Source: Chromatiaceae bacterium (GTDB taxonomy: Bacteria; Pseudomonadota; Gammaproteobacteria; Chromatiales; Chromatiaceae). Taken from it: a DNA stretch of 64,000 nt. The notes below the pieces were generated by a model. The model did not search any database. It saw nothing but the letters and a program-made list of their open reading frames with translations, and was not told the origin of the DNA. This document shows, one piece after another, positions 10,944 to 23,325 of the stretch. How positions within the stretch are numbered: position 1 is the first letter of the stretch; the number at the start of each line of letters is the position of its first letter. The stretch spans positions 1,830,315 to 1,894,314 of the forward strand of contig CP037918.1 in assembly GCA_019356535.1 (NCBI GenBank). The letters run 5' to 3'. The position numbers were made by a program, and so were the translations under genes.

Positions 10944-11495
10944 TCAGCGAACGAGCCGTGCGGTACGGGTCATGCCGGCCTCGGCATGCCCCGGAATATT
11001 GCAGGAGAAGACGACTTCGTCCTGCCCATCGAAGGTCCATACCAGCTCGCGGGTCTGGCCGGGCTCCACGGTGATGGAGTTTCCATCCTCATGCACCATG
11101 CCAGGCATCCGCCGCATCATCTCGCGGTGGGCCGCCTGTTCAGCAGCACTGCCGATGGAGAACTCGTGCCGGATGGCCCCGCGATTGCTGACCACGAACT
11201 TCACCGTCTCTCCGGGGCGCACAGTGAAGGGGGACTTGAAATCCAGACGCATGGCGTCGAGCAGGTCCACCGCGATCACGCGATCCACCTTGGCCGGGTC
11301 ACCCGGGCGACCGACCGCACTGCGCCCGTGATCATCGTTATGCCCACCTTTCTCGTGTGCGTGCATGGCGGCTTGTCCGTGCCCTTCGGCATGGCCACTC
11401 TCATGCCCATGCCCACCTTCGTGTGCTCCGCCGGCCAGCACACTGCGACCAAGCAGCATGGCCCCAGCCAGGACTAACAGTAACTTGTTGTTCAT
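10944..11495 (-). CDS. Periplasmic cupredoxin with His-rich N-terminal region (CopI-like)
   Basis: The 183-residue product has a signal peptide (ending near SVLAGG), a His/Gly-rich stretch (about 24-58, many HG and GH pairs) and a C-terminal cupredoxin domain. Type 1 copper ligands are visible as the histidine of IRHEFSI and the cluster CNIPGHAEAGM. It resembles CopI-type copper tolerance proteins reported in Gammaproteobacteria. The His-rich stretch is probably an extra copper-binding region. Confidence 0.85.
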   Translation of the reverse strand: MNNKLLLVLAGAMLLGRSVLAGGAHEGGHGHESGHAEGHGQAAMHAHEKGGHNDDHGRSAVGRPGDPAKVDRVIAVDLLDAMRLDFKSPFTVRPGETVKFVVSNRGAIRHEFSIGSAAEQAAHREMMRRMPGMVHEDGNSITVEPGQTRELVWTFDGQDEVVFSCNIPGHAEAGMTRTARLVR

Positions 11496-11508
11496 ATCTC
11501 TCTCCTTT

Positions 11509-12219
11509 TCAGAACCAAGTACGAATGCCGATCACGAACTGAACATCGTCCGCCTTCTCGCCCGCGGCACGTGCCAGCCCCGCGGTCTCGCCGAACTTGC
11601 GGTTCCAGTTCACACCGATGTAAGGGGCAAACTCGCGCACGAACTCGTAGCGCAGGCGCAGGCCAGCCTGCATGTCGGCCAATCCGGCGCCGATACCCCG
11701 CTTCCTGTCATCGCGGCCATAGAGGTTGAACGTCACCTCGGGCGACAGGATGAGCTGCTGGGTGAACAGCAGTTCGTACTCAAACTGGCCACGCAAGGCG
11801 AACTGCCCCTCGTCGCTGACAAAGGCGGCGACATCGGTTTCGAACCAGTACGGCGCCAGCCCCTTGAAGCCGGCGGCCAACCAGGTCTGATCGGGCTTGG
11901 GCCGGAAATCCTGGCGCAGCCCCACTTGCAGGTCCCAGAAGGGCGCCACCGCCCGGCTGTAGAGCGCCTGCACCTCCAGTTCCTCGGTCTTGCCATTGAC
12001 ACGTGCCGCATCGATCTTGAACCAGGCCTTGTGCAGGTCCTTGCCGATCCAGGCCTCGCCCTCGAGCACCAGCGGATCCGGGCCATTGGTGTAACGGCGC
12101 TCGAGCTGATTGATCATCACCTTGGCGAGTGTGGGATCGTCCTCCATGGCCGCCTGCGCCATCGGGCTCAGCGTCGCCATCGCCAGCAGGGACAGCAGGA
12201 TTTTCTTGAATTTTTTCAT
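11509..12219 (-). CDS. copB: CopB outer-membrane copper resistance protein
   Basis: The 236-residue protein has a signal peptide (about 1-23) and a repeated amphipathic beta-strand pattern ending in a C-terminal aromatic residue (VIGIRTWF), typical of an outer-membrane barrel. It matches the CopB/PcoB family, including APYWFETDVAAFVSDEGQFALRG-like strands and FVREFAPYIGVNWNRKFG. Many CopB proteins have a long Met/His-rich N-terminal part; this one lacks it and is short. Confidence 0.9.
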   Translation of the reverse strand: MKKFKKILLSLLAMATLSPMAQAAMEDDPTLAKVMINQLERRYTNGPDPLVLEGEAWIGKDLHKAWFKIDAARVNGKTEELEVQALYSRAVAPFWDLQVGLRQDFRPKPDQTWLAAGFKGLAPYWFETDVAAFVSDEGQFALRGQFEYELLFTQQLILSPEVTFNLYGRDDRKRGIGAGLADMQAGLRLRYEFVREFAPYIGVNWNRKFGETAGLARAAGEKADDVQFVIGIRTWF

Positions 12220-12231
12220 GACACTCTCTCC

Positions 12232-14208
12232 TCAGCTCACGATGACTTTGCGGAACATACCGGCCATGTGGTACAGCAGGTGGCAGTGATAGGCCCACCC
12301 CCCCATGGCGTCTGCCGTGACCAGGTAGCTGATGCGGGCACCTGGCTGCACGATCACCGTGTGCTTGCGCGGGATGTGGTCAGGGTCGCCGGTTTCCAGG
12401 TCGCTCCACATACCGTGCAGGTGGATCGGGTGATTCATCATGGTGTCGTTGATGAGATTGATGCGCAGACGCTCGCCGTACTTCATTTGGATGGGCTCGG
12501 CATCCGCATACTTGACCCCGTTGATCGACCACATGTAACGCGCCATGTTGCCAGTGAGGTGCAGATCGATCTCGCGTCCAGGCTCGCGCGGGTCCGGCGT
12601 CTTGCCCAGGTTGCGGAGATCGGCGTAGGTCAGCACCCGTCGGCCGTTGTTGCGCAAGCCGATGCCGGGATCGTCGAGGCGGTAACGGGCACCGTCGGCG
12701 CGCATGTCGATATGCGGCCCGTACTCGGTCGGCGCATGTACCACGGGGCGCTTGCTGCCATAACCCGCAGGCCCCGACCCCATGGGGAGCCGCTGCTTCA
12801 TGCCGCCGTGCTGCATGCCGTGGTCCATCTTCATGCCACCGTGCTGCATGCCGGACATGTCGTGGTCCATCTTCATACCGCCGTGCTGCATGCCGGACAT
12901 GTCGTGGTCCATCTTCATGCCGCCGTGCTGCATGCCCGACATGTCGTGGTCCATCTTCATGCCACCGTGCTGCATGCCCGACATGTCGTGGTCCATCTTC
13001 ATGCCGCCATGGTCCATGCCATGCATGCCGTGGCCCATCATGCCCATGTCCATGCCCATATCCATGTGCCCCAGGATGGGAGCCGGATCCATCTCAGGCA
13101 CTTCTGCACTCAGGGCGGGATCGGGGGTCAGGGTGCCGCGTGCATAGCCACTGCGATCGATGGCCTGGGCAAAGATGGTGTAGGCACGATCATCGCTGGG
13201 CTCCACGATGACGTCATAGGTCTCAGCCACCCCCATGCGGAACTCATCCACCGTCACCGGCTCGATGTACTGCCCATCGGCGGCCACCACGGTCATCTTC
13301 AGTCCCGGGATGCGCACGTCGAAGAAGGTCATGGCCGATCCATTGACGAAACGCAGGCGCACTTTCTCCCCACGTTTGAACAGCCCCAGCCAGCCGTCGG
13401 CTGGCGCCACGCCATTCATGAGGAAGGTGTAGGTGTACCCCGTGACATCCGAGATGTCGCGATCGGACATGCGCATCTCGTTCCACATCTGGCGGGCATT
13501 GAGGAAACCTTCCCAGCCCATCTTGTCGATGTCCGCAAGGGCATCGCTCAGCGTGCGTTCGCGCCGGTTGTAATAATCGGACAGCTTCTTGAGCTTGGCG
13601 TAGATGCGACTCGGCTCCTCGTCGCTCCAGTCCGAGAGCATGACCACATAATCGCGATCATAGGTGAAGGGTTCAGGCTCTTTCGGATCGATGACGATCG
13701 CACCATAGGCACCGGTCTGCTCCTGGAACCCGGAATGGCTGTGATACCAGTAGGTGCCGCTCTGCTGCACCTGGAAACGGTAGGTAAAGCTTTCTCCCGG
13801 ACGGATGCCCGTGAAACCGTTGGAGACATGCGGCACCCCATCCTGCTCACTGGGCAGGATGATGCCGTGCCAGTGGATGGAGGTGTCCTCGGCCAGGTGA
13901 TTGGTCACCTTGAGGGTGACGGTATCGCCTTCCTTCCAGCGCAGGATGGGCGCCGGCACCGAACCGTTGATGGCGGTGGCAAAGCGCTCCTTGCCGGTGA
14001 AATTCACCTTCACCGGGCTGTAGGTGAGATCGAAACGGGTACCACTCAGCACCTTGGGCCCCATCCGTGCCTGCAATTGCTCGGCACGGGTCGGCACAGC
14101 ATGCAGCCCCAGTCCCAGCAAGGCGCCACCGGCAGCCACGCCCTGCACGAAACGACGACGTGAAAACGAGAGATGATCGCCCGCAAGGGGTATCAATGGA
14201 TTCGACAT
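12232..14208 (-). CDS. copA: CopA/PcoA-type periplasmic multicopper oxidase
   Basis: The 658-residue enzyme oxidises Cu(I) in the periplasm as part of Cop/Pco copper tolerance. It begins with a Tat signal (SRRRFVQG, about 16-23). Copper ligand motifs are all present: HWHG, YWYHSHSGFQ, HPIHLHGMW and HCHLLYHMAGM. A Met/His-rich insert between the second and third cupredoxin domains carries about four exact 14-residue repeats (MDHDMSGMQHGGMK). ATG 14208 has GAGGAAG eight bases upstream; the ATG at 14229 has no such site. The gene shares its symbol with, but is unrelated to, the copA ATPase downstream. Confidence 0.95.
   Translation of the reverse strand: MSNPLIPLAGDHLSFSRRRFVQGVAAGGALLGLGLHAVPTRAEQLQARMGPKVLSGTRFDLTYSPVKVNFTGKERFATAINGSVPAPILRWKEGDTVTLKVTNHLAEDTSIHWHGIILPSEQDGVPHVSNGFTGIRPGESFTYRFQVQQSGTYWYHSHSGFQEQTGAYGAIVIDPKEPEPFTYDRDYVVMLSDWSDEEPSRIYAKLKKLSDYYNRRERTLSDALADIDKMGWEGFLNARQMWNEMRMSDRDISDVTGYTYTFLMNGVAPADGWLGLFKRGEKVRLRFVNGSAMTFFDVRIPGLKMTVVAADGQYIEPVTVDEFRMGVAETYDVIVEPSDDRAYTIFAQAIDRSGYARGTLTPDPALSAEVPEMDPAPILGHMDMGMDMGMMGHGMHGMDHGGMKMDHDMSGMQHGGMKMDHDMSGMQHGGMKMDHDMSGMQHGGMKMDHDMSGMQHGGMKMDHGMQHGGMKQRLPMGSGPAGYGSKRPVVHAPTEYGPHIDMRADGARYRLDDPGIGLRNNGRRVLTYADLRNLGKTPDPREPGREIDLHLTGNMARYMWSINGVKYADAEPIQMKYGERLRINLINDTMMNHPIHLHGMWSDLETGDPDHIPRKHTVIVQPGARISYLVTADAMGGWAYHCHLLYHMAGMFRKVIVS
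12826..13002 (-). repeat. 42-bp tandem repeats encoding Met/His copper-binding motifs
   Basis: The unit has a period of exactly 42 bp (CATCTTCAT recurs at 12826, 12868, 12910, 12952 and 12994 on the plus strand), giving about four copies inside the multicopper oxidase gene. Each unit codes for MDHDMSGMQHGGMK. Copies differ by only one or two silent changes, so the array is recent or kept uniform, and the copy number may vary between strains. Confidence 0.92.
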
Positions 14209-14319
14209 GTTCAAGACTTCCTCGGTCATTGCACGTGTCCACGGCCTGCTCATGGTTGTGGCCGGACACACGAAGATTTTCCATCCCGACCGGGATGGCG
14301 TTATCGGCGGTAGAGGAAA

Positions 14320-14679
14320 TCAGACCCGGGGAGGGCGATAGAGAAAGGAAGGATGACAGGGGACCGCGGTGGGCAGTTCAGCCATGCCGGCAGGTACCGG
14401 CACATGCACCGCCACCCCGACGATACCGGGCAGAATGCCGGCCACGCAGGCGCCGCAGCTGATGCCGCTGCACACGCCCTGCTCGCAACACTGATCCGTA
14501 CACTGCTGGCAATCACCCGCCATGCCGTCTGCCTTGTCGGCCTGCATACCTGCGGCATGCTGCACCGTCGAGGGCATAGCGCCCGCAACGCCACCGGCAG
14601 CAAGGGCCGCGGTCAACGGCATCAGCCCCAGTACCAGGGCCAGCAGCAGACAAACGGACTGTCGAAGAGAATACGCCAT
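14320..14679 (-). CDS. Small exported Cys-rich protein, CopL/DUF2946-like
   Basis: The 119-residue product has a signal peptide (about 1-28) and a central cysteine-rich stretch (CQQCTDQCCEQGVCSGISCGACV). It ends in FLYRPPRV, similar to the LxRPPR ending common in DUF2946/CopL proteins encoded upstream of copA-copB. CopL is a copper-responsive protein needed for induction of copAB in Xanthomonas. Similarity is by pattern only. It is the first gene of the copper operon, 111 bp before the multicopper oxidase, and a short hairpin (14281-14298) lies in that gap. Confidence 0.6.
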   Translation of the reverse strand: MAYSLRQSVCLLLALVLGLMPLTAALAAGGVAGAMPSTVQHAAGMQADKADGMAGDCQQCTDQCCEQGVCSGISCGACVAGILPGIVGVAVHVPVPAGMAELPTAVPCHPSFLYRPPRV

Positions 14680-14814
14680 GCCGTCAGGTTAGCAGCTCGA
14701 GATCGCGGAGGCAAAACCGTTGCCTAAACCCACCTCTTCGGCCCAGGTCCGGGCCTCATACAACCGGACCAAGAGACCGGACATGACAGATAAAGTTCCC
14801 GAATACCGTGAAAA

Positions 14815-15924
14815 TCAGCCTCCCTGCCCTCGCACCGGAGCCACGGGCTTGAGATAACGCACAGCGGCATAACCGATCTGACCATCGCGAGTGCGCACAC
14901 GGCACCAGCCAGGCCGCTTGGCATGGTCGATGAACGAGACCTCTTCGGAGCCGCGCAACACCTTGCGCACCTTGTAGTGGATACCGGGGCCTTCGCGCAG
15001 GTTGAGGCTTTTGGCCACCACCCGGTAAAGACGATCGAATCCCTGCTCGAGATTGGAGGCCACGTGCGAGGCCATGCTGGCCGCCAACAGGAAGGGATTG
15101 TCCGGCTCCAGTGGCATGGTACGCACCAGCCGGCGTGCCAGATCCGCCGCCACACGCTCGAGCTGGTCCGGCTCGAGGTTGCTGACCGCCTTGACCGCGC
15201 CTACCGCAAGATCGAGCGGCGTCAGGGGTACCGAGCCTGCCCGCCCCTGAGCCACATGCCGGCCACTCCAGACCACTTTCCCGGTACTGGCACGCAGCAG
15301 CTTCAGATCGGCACCGATACGAATATTGGAATACACGCCCAGAAAATCGACATTGAAGTCGGTGATGCGACCGGTGAGTACCCAATCACACCCCACCCGC
15401 CGAGCCACCCGACGCAGACCCGCCGCGTCGGTAACCGGCTTGCCCCCGGTAACCCGATCGACCAGGGTCAGCTCCACATCTTTCGGCGCATGCATACTGA
15501 TGAAGCCGTACAGCATGTTACGGACCAGCCGCTGCTTGTCGGCTGCCTCGAAGCGCATTCGGTAAGGCCTGGGCGCATCATCCTTCCGCGCATCCGACTC
15601 CCGGTTGTCCGCGTCACCATCATCCACGACATCCGGCACACCCAGCGCGGGCTCGTCATCATTCTTGGCGGCCTGTGCGGAGGCCAGGTATTCAAACGAC
15701 AGTTCAGCGCTGGCCTCGGGAACCACTTCGAGGGGCAGCACGGCAACACATTCCGGGGGGCGGAAATCGGGCCCGGGATAGATGCGATAGTTCACCTGCT
15801 CGAAAACACCGGCCGTCCGGGCTTTGTCACCCTCCTTGAACAGCGAATACTGCGGCGTACTGATACAGCCGCCCAGCAAGAGGGCTGCCGACGACGCCAA
15901 ACCGCCGACCATGCGAATGTTCAT
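14815..15924 (-). CDS. Lipoprotein with C-terminal bacterial SH3 domain
   Basis: The 369-residue protein has a lipobox (LLGGC, cysteine about 19), so it is a membrane-anchored lipoprotein. The middle region (CVAVLPLEVVPE ... DWVLTGRITDFNV ... GKVVWSGRHVA) resembles lipoproteins of the GNA1162/CsgG-like type that assemble at the outer membrane. About residues 305-360 form an SH3b domain (LNLREGPGIHYKVRKVLRGS). An acidic low-complexity stretch lies at about 90-115. I do not recognise a specific function. It stands alone between the copper cluster and the tRNA pair. Confidence 0.75.
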   Translation of the reverse strand: MNIRMVGGLASSAALLLGGCISTPQYSLFKEGDKARTAGVFEQVNYRIYPGPDFRPPECVAVLPLEVVPEASAELSFEYLASAQAAKNDDEPALGVPDVVDDGDADNRESDARKDDAPRPYRMRFEAADKQRLVRNMLYGFISMHAPKDVELTLVDRVTGGKPVTDAAGLRRVARRVGCDWVLTGRITDFNVDFLGVYSNIRIGADLKLLRASTGKVVWSGRHVAQGRAGSVPLTPLDLAVGAVKAVSNLEPDQLERVAADLARRLVRTMPLEPDNPFLLAASMASHVASNLEQGFDRLYRVVAKSLNLREGPGIHYKVRKVLRGSEEVSFIDHAKRPGWCRVRTRDGQIGYAAVRYLKPVAPVRGQGG

Positions 15925-16100
15925 TTTTGGACCGTGCTCTCAGGGGGTTCCATCTGACGATGAATCCTAGTGAAGACCAGGCCATCCGTGAGTGACTGCG
16001 ATCACGAAGACGGGCATTTCCCGGCAAGCCACGGCAGGACCCCGCAAAAGCGTGAACCAGTCCGCGATGGGGGAAGCGCAACCCCTTGCGCCACACATAG

Positions 16101-16131
16101 AAAAAACCCGGCAGTGTCACCACTACCGGGT
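16101..16131 (-). terminator. Rho-independent terminator after tRNA-Glu
   Basis: An 11-position imperfect stem (ACCCGGCAGTG with CACTACCGGGT, one mismatch, loop TCAC) is followed on the minus strand by TTTTTT. It lies 6 bp past the tRNA-Glu CCA end and ends the Ala-Glu tRNA transcript. Confidence 0.85.
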
Positions 16132-16136
16132 CCTTT

Positions 16137-16212
16137 TGGCGTCCCGTAGGGGAGTCGAACCCCTGTAACCAGCGTGAAAGGCTGGGATCCTAGGCCTCTA
16201 GATGAACGGGAC
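16137..16212 (-). tRNA. tRNA-Glu (anticodon TTC)
   Basis: A full 76-nt tRNA on the minus strand. The acceptor pair GTCCCGT/ACGGGAC, the T loop GGTTCGACTCC and the anticodon loop CTTTCAC are visible. The discriminator G and CCA end are encoded. Confidence 0.96.
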
Positions 16213-16237
16213 AGAAACCTTTTCCAAATTGTTTGTT

Positions 16238-16313
16238 TGGTGGAGCCAGGCGGGATCGAACCGCCGACCTCAACACTGCCAGTGTTGCGCTCTCCCAGCT
16301 GAGCTATGGCCCC
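16238..16313 (-). tRNA. tRNA-Ala (anticodon GGC)
   Basis: A full 76-nt tRNA on the minus strand, beginning GGGGCCATAGCTC. The anticodon loop is CTGGCAG, the T loop GGTTCGATCC, and the CCA end is encoded. It is transcribed just before tRNA-Glu. Confidence 0.96.
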
Positions 16314-16779
16314 GTCGAGCGAGGCGCGTATCTTAGTGCAGTCCCCTGCACTTGTCTAGCCCCCCGAGAGCGGATTTCCCGGCTCCCCTCCGAGGCGACT
16401 TGCGCCCTGAACGGCCGCGCATGATACCCAAGTTTTTTTCCATTGCAAGAGGCAATCGGGAAAACCACAAAGACCCCAGGGGTGCAAGCCCCTCCCCTCG
16501 CAAACGGGACAACCACAAAGGGCACGAAGGACGCAAAGGCTATCCGGGCCAGGAGGTTTCCAGGCCGTGTGTGGGGAGATCACGGAGTCCACGGAGAGCA
16601 CAGCGTTTTCTTGCCGGTCTGGAGCACAGCGCAATCCCGGGACGTTCATCACACAACTCGTGCAGTGCCACCATCATCACCTTCGTGTCCTTTGCGCCCT
16701 TCGTGGTAAAGCCAGCGCGCATGGCTTCGCAACATCCCACGCCCCCCGGAAACCGGCGTGCAGCCTGATCCGGGCCAGC
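16314..16779. repeat. Gene-free region with dispersed CACGAAGG-type repeats
   Basis: No convincing gene is seen in these 466 bp. It holds an inverted pair of a dispersed repeat: ACCACAAAGGGCACGAAGG and following bases at about 16512-16540, and the reverse-oriented form CCTTCGTGTCCTTTGCGCCC at about 16681-16700, with AAACCACAAAG again at 16461. A further motif, CACGGAGTCCACGGAGAGC, lies near 16580. This type of repeat is scattered through many proteobacterial genomes. A one-off trace of the same motif occurs near 43770. Confidence 0.6.
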
Positions 16780-19814
<3,035 letters not shown>

Positions 19815-19824
19815 GGCCTCCCCG

Positions 19825-22800
19825 TTACACCGCCGCCAGCGAGGCAGCCTCTTCCACGTCCACCGAGACCAGCCGAGAGACCCCCGGTTCGTGCATGGTC
19901 ACGCCCATCAGCTGGTTGGCGATCTCCATGGTCACCTTGTTGTGGGTGATGAAGATGAATTGCACGTGCTCGGACATCTCCTTGACCAGTTGCGAATAAC
20001 GACCCACGTTGGCGTCGTCCAGCGGCGCATCCACCTCGTCGAGCATGCAGAAGGGTGCCGGATTGAGGCGGAAGATGGAGAACACCAGCGCCACCGCGGT
20101 CAGCGCCTTCTCACCGCCGGACAACAGGTGAATGGAGGAATTACGCTTGCCCGGCGGACGCGCCATCACCGTCACCCCGGTGTCCAGCAGGTCGTCCCCG
20201 GTCAGTTCCAGGTAGGCATGACCGCCACCGAACAGCTTGGGAAACAGCTCCTTGAAGCCGGCATCCACCTTGTCGAAGGTCTCCTTGAAACGGGTTCGGG
20301 TCTCGCGGTCGATCTTGCGGATAGCCTCTTCGAGCGTCTCCAGCGAACGCGTCACGTCCTCGTGCTGGCGGTCCAGGTATTCCATGCGCTCGCTCTGCTC
20401 GCGGAATTCGTCGATAGCCGCGAGGTTGATTGGTCCCAGGCGCTGGATGCGCGTGGCCAGTTGCTCGGCACGCTCCTGCCAGACCTGCACACTGGCGCCT
20501 TCTGGCATCTCCTCAAGCAACGCCGCGAGTTCGAAACCGGTCTCACCCAGCTGCTCGCGCAGAGTGCCGGCGCGCACCACGATTTCCTGACGGGCCATGC
20601 GTGCCTGATCGAGGGCGATACGCGCCTCCTGCACCTGCTGCTCCACGCCGTGACGCGACTGCTCCAGTTCGCGTAGCCGATGATCGATGCCTTCCAGAGC
20701 CTTGCGCGCCTCGGCCAGCTGGGCCTCCACGGCGACGCGCTCCTGCAACTGGGTCTCTAGCAGGATCTGTTGCTCGCCCATCGGCGCCTTGCTCTGCTCC
20801 AGCGCTTCACGCAGCTCGGCCACGCGCTGCTCGAGCTGCGCGACCTGCGAGTGTACCCGGTCGATGCCGGACCTCAGCGAGTCCTCGGTGCTGCGGATGG
20901 ACTCGATGCGCAAGGCCAGTTCGTGCACCTCGGCATGCCGTGCGGCCGCGGCCTGGCGTGCCTCTTCGAGGCGCTGGCGCAGGCGTTCGCGCTCGGCCTG
21001 CAACGATTCGCGCTGGCGGTCCAGTTCGTCCACTCGCGCCAGCGCCGCATGCAGGCGCTCGCGCGCCGCCTCGATCTGCTCCGCACCTTCCTGCAACTGC
21101 TGCTGCAGCTCGGCGGCCTCCTCTTCCAGCCCCCCCAGGCGCTGGCGGATCTGCTCGGCACGTGCCTGCTTGCCCGAGAGCAGGGCCTTGATGTCGGCCA
21201 GGGCGCGCGCACCGGCATCCTGCCGCGCCTGTGCCTCCTCGCGCGCCCGCTCCGCCTGGCGCAGACGCTCGCGCGCCTCGACCAGCAGACGTTCCAGCTC
21301 CTCGATGCGCGGCGCCAGCTCCTGTTTGCGTTCACTGAGCGCGCGGATCTCGCGCTCGCGCGCCAGCACCCCCCGCTCGGCCTCGTTGCCTCGCGCCGCG
21401 GCCAGCCAGCCACTGCCCACCAGCACGCCCTCGGGGGTAATCAAGGACTCACCCTCGCCCAGCTCGCCACGGCGCGCCAACGCCTGCGCCAGCTCGTCGG
21501 CCAGGTGGATGCCGTTGAGGATGCCGATCAGCCCTGCCGGACCGCGCACCACCGAGGCGAGCGTCCCGGGCCGCGCAGCGGCCTGGCCTTCGCGAGTCTC
21601 GAACAGCCGTGCGCCGGCAGCCAGCAGGGCCTCGACATCGCTGGCATGCGGCGCCAGGTCATCCACCAGCACGGCCTGCAAGTGCTGCCCCAGAGCCACC
21701 TCCACCGCCTGCTGCCAGCGGCCCTCGACCTCGATGCCCTCGAGCAGGCGTCGCGCGCCTTCCAGTCCCTGCCGGGAGAGCCAGTCGTTGAGGGCCTCGT
21801 CGTCCTCGCCGCGTGCCGCCTGTTGCAACGCCTGCAGGGAGGCCAGCCGCCCCTGCAGCGACTGCAACTCCGAACGCAGGCGGTCGAGCGCTTCCTGACG
21901 CTGCTGGATCTCGCCACGCGCCTGCTCGATGTCCTCGCGCGCCTGCTCGGTCTGTTCGCGTGCCTCGACCAGTGCCGCCTCGGCCTCTTCCTGGCGACGC
22001 AACAGCTCGCGGATCTCGGCCTCCAGCTCGATATCGGACAGGCGGCGCTGCTCTTCCTGGTTGCGCTCGATGCGCCGCCGCAACTGCTGTTCCTGCTGCT
22101 CGAGGTGATTGATACGGGTGCGCTCGACCTGCGCTTGCTGCGCCGGTTCGTTGACCTGTTCATTGAAGCGGTCCCACTCGGCCTGCCAGGTGGCCATCGC
22201 CTCCTCGGCGGCAGCCAGCTGCTCGCGCGCCGCCTCCTCGGCCATGCGCGCCTCTTCCAGGCGCGGACGGTCACGCTCCAGCTCCTCGGCGAGCTGTTGC
22301 AGGCGGCTCTGGTCCTGCTGGCCCAGTTCACGCGCCTCGGCCAGCGCGCGCTCGGCCTGTTGCAAATCGACCTCCTGCTGGCGACGCGTCTCGCGAGCGT
22401 ACTGGATAGCCTCCTCCAGGCGCGCGATCTCCGAGCCAATGGCATAGAAACGGCCTTGCACCTCGTTGAAGTGCTCGTTGGCCCCACCATGCGCCTCGCG
22501 CTGCTGCTCGATCTCGGCCTCGACTTCGCGCTGGCGCGCAATCGCTGCCTCCAGTGCGGTATTCAGCTCGTTGATGCGGCGATCGCGTTGCGCCACGTCT
22601 TCCTGCATGGACGACAGGCGCAGGGCCAACAGCTCGGCGCGCACCCGACGCTCTTCGTCCTTGAGGGTCTTGTACTTCTCGGCAGTGGCCGCCTGGCGCT
22701 CGAGGTGACGCAGCTGTTTCTGCACCTCCTCGCGCACATCGTCCAGGCGCTCCAGATTCTCGCGGGTATGGCGAATGCGGTTCTCGGTCTCACGCCGGCG

Positions 22801-23325
22801 TTCCTTGTACTTGGAGATGCCCGCCGCCTCCTCGAGATAGACCCGCAACTCTTCGGGCCGGGCCTCGATAATGCGCGAGATCATGCCCTGCTCGATGATG
22901 GAGTAGCTTCGCGGCCCCAGGCCGGTGCCCAGAAACAGATCGGTGATGTCGCGCCGGCGACAGCGCACGCCGTTCAAAAAGTATTGCGATTGGCCATCGC
23001 GCGAGACCTGGCGCTTGACCGAGATCTGCGCGTACTGGGCGTACTGGCCACCCGCGCCGCCATCGCTGTTGTCGAAGATCAGCTCGATGCTCGCCATGCC
23101 CACCGGCTTGCGCGTGGACGAGCCGTTGAAGATGACATCCGCCATCGACTCGCCACGCAGCATCTTCGCCGAACTCTCGCCCATCACCCAGCGAACGGCG
23201 TCGATCACGTTGGATTTTCCACAACCGTTGGGACCCACGATACCCACCAGGTTGCTCGGAAAATGCACCGTGGTGGGATCGACGAAGGACTTGAAACCGG
23301 CGAGTTTTATCTTTTCCAGTCGCAT
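19825..23325 (-). CDS. smc: Chromosome segregation ATPase SMC
   Basis: This 1166-residue protein forms the ATP-driven ring that organises and separates chromosomes. The N-terminal head has Walker A (GPNGCGKSNVIDAVRWV). Two long coiled coils, rich in Glu, Arg, Gln and Ala, flank a hinge at about 510-640. The C-terminal head has the signature LLSGGEKALTAVAL and Walker B (FCMLDEVDAPLDDANV). ATG 23325 gives the usual MRLEKIKLAGFKSF start; no clear ribosome site is seen. No kleisin genes (scpA/scpB) are in the window. Confidence 0.95.
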   Translation of the reverse strand: MRLEKIKLAGFKSFVDPTTVHFPSNLVGIVGPNGCGKSNVIDAVRWVMGESSAKMLRGESMADVIFNGSSTRKPVGMASIELIFDNSDGGAGGQYAQYAQISVKRQVSRDGQSQYFLNGVRCRRRDITDLFLGTGLGPRSYSIIEQGMISRIIEARPEELRVYLEEAAGISKYKERRRETENRIRHTRENLERLDDVREEVQKQLRHLERQAATAEKYKTLKDEERRVRAELLALRLSSMQEDVAQRDRRINELNTALEAAIARQREVEAEIEQQREAHGGANEHFNEVQGRFYAIGSEIARLEEAIQYARETRRQQEVDLQQAERALAEARELGQQDQSRLQQLAEELERDRPRLEEARMAEEAAREQLAAAEEAMATWQAEWDRFNEQVNEPAQQAQVERTRINHLEQQEQQLRRRIERNQEEQRRLSDIELEAEIRELLRRQEEAEAALVEAREQTEQAREDIEQARGEIQQRQEALDRLRSELQSLQGRLASLQALQQAARGEDDEALNDWLSRQGLEGARRLLEGIEVEGRWQQAVEVALGQHLQAVLVDDLAPHASDVEALLAAGARLFETREGQAAARPGTLASVVRGPAGLIGILNGIHLADELAQALARRGELGEGESLITPEGVLVGSGWLAAARGNEAERGVLAREREIRALSERKQELAPRIEELERLLVEARERLRQAERAREEAQARQDAGARALADIKALLSGKQARAEQIRQRLGGLEEEAAELQQQLQEGAEQIEAARERLHAALARVDELDRQRESLQAERERLRQRLEEARQAAAARHAEVHELALRIESIRSTEDSLRSGIDRVHSQVAQLEQRVAELREALEQSKAPMGEQQILLETQLQERVAVEAQLAEARKALEGIDHRLRELEQSRHGVEQQVQEARIALDQARMARQEIVVRAGTLREQLGETGFELAALLEEMPEGASVQVWQERAEQLATRIQRLGPINLAAIDEFREQSERMEYLDRQHEDVTRSLETLEEAIRKIDRETRTRFKETFDKVDAGFKELFPKLFGGGHAYLELTGDDLLDTGVTVMARPPGKRNSSIHLLSGGEKALTAVALVFSIFRLNPAPFCMLDEVDAPLDDANVGRYSQLVKEMSEHVQFIFITHNKVTMEIANQLMGVTMHEPGVSRLVSVDVEEAASLAAV

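Noticed and set aside
12782-13147. Regular 42-bp repeats considered as a CRISPR array
   Set aside because: There are no unique spacers; the repeats are directly tandem and code for Met/His motifs in the multicopper oxidase.
14281-14298. Hairpin CCATCCC/GGGATGG as a terminator
   Set aside because: Neither strand has a T-run after the stem, and copper genes continue downstream.
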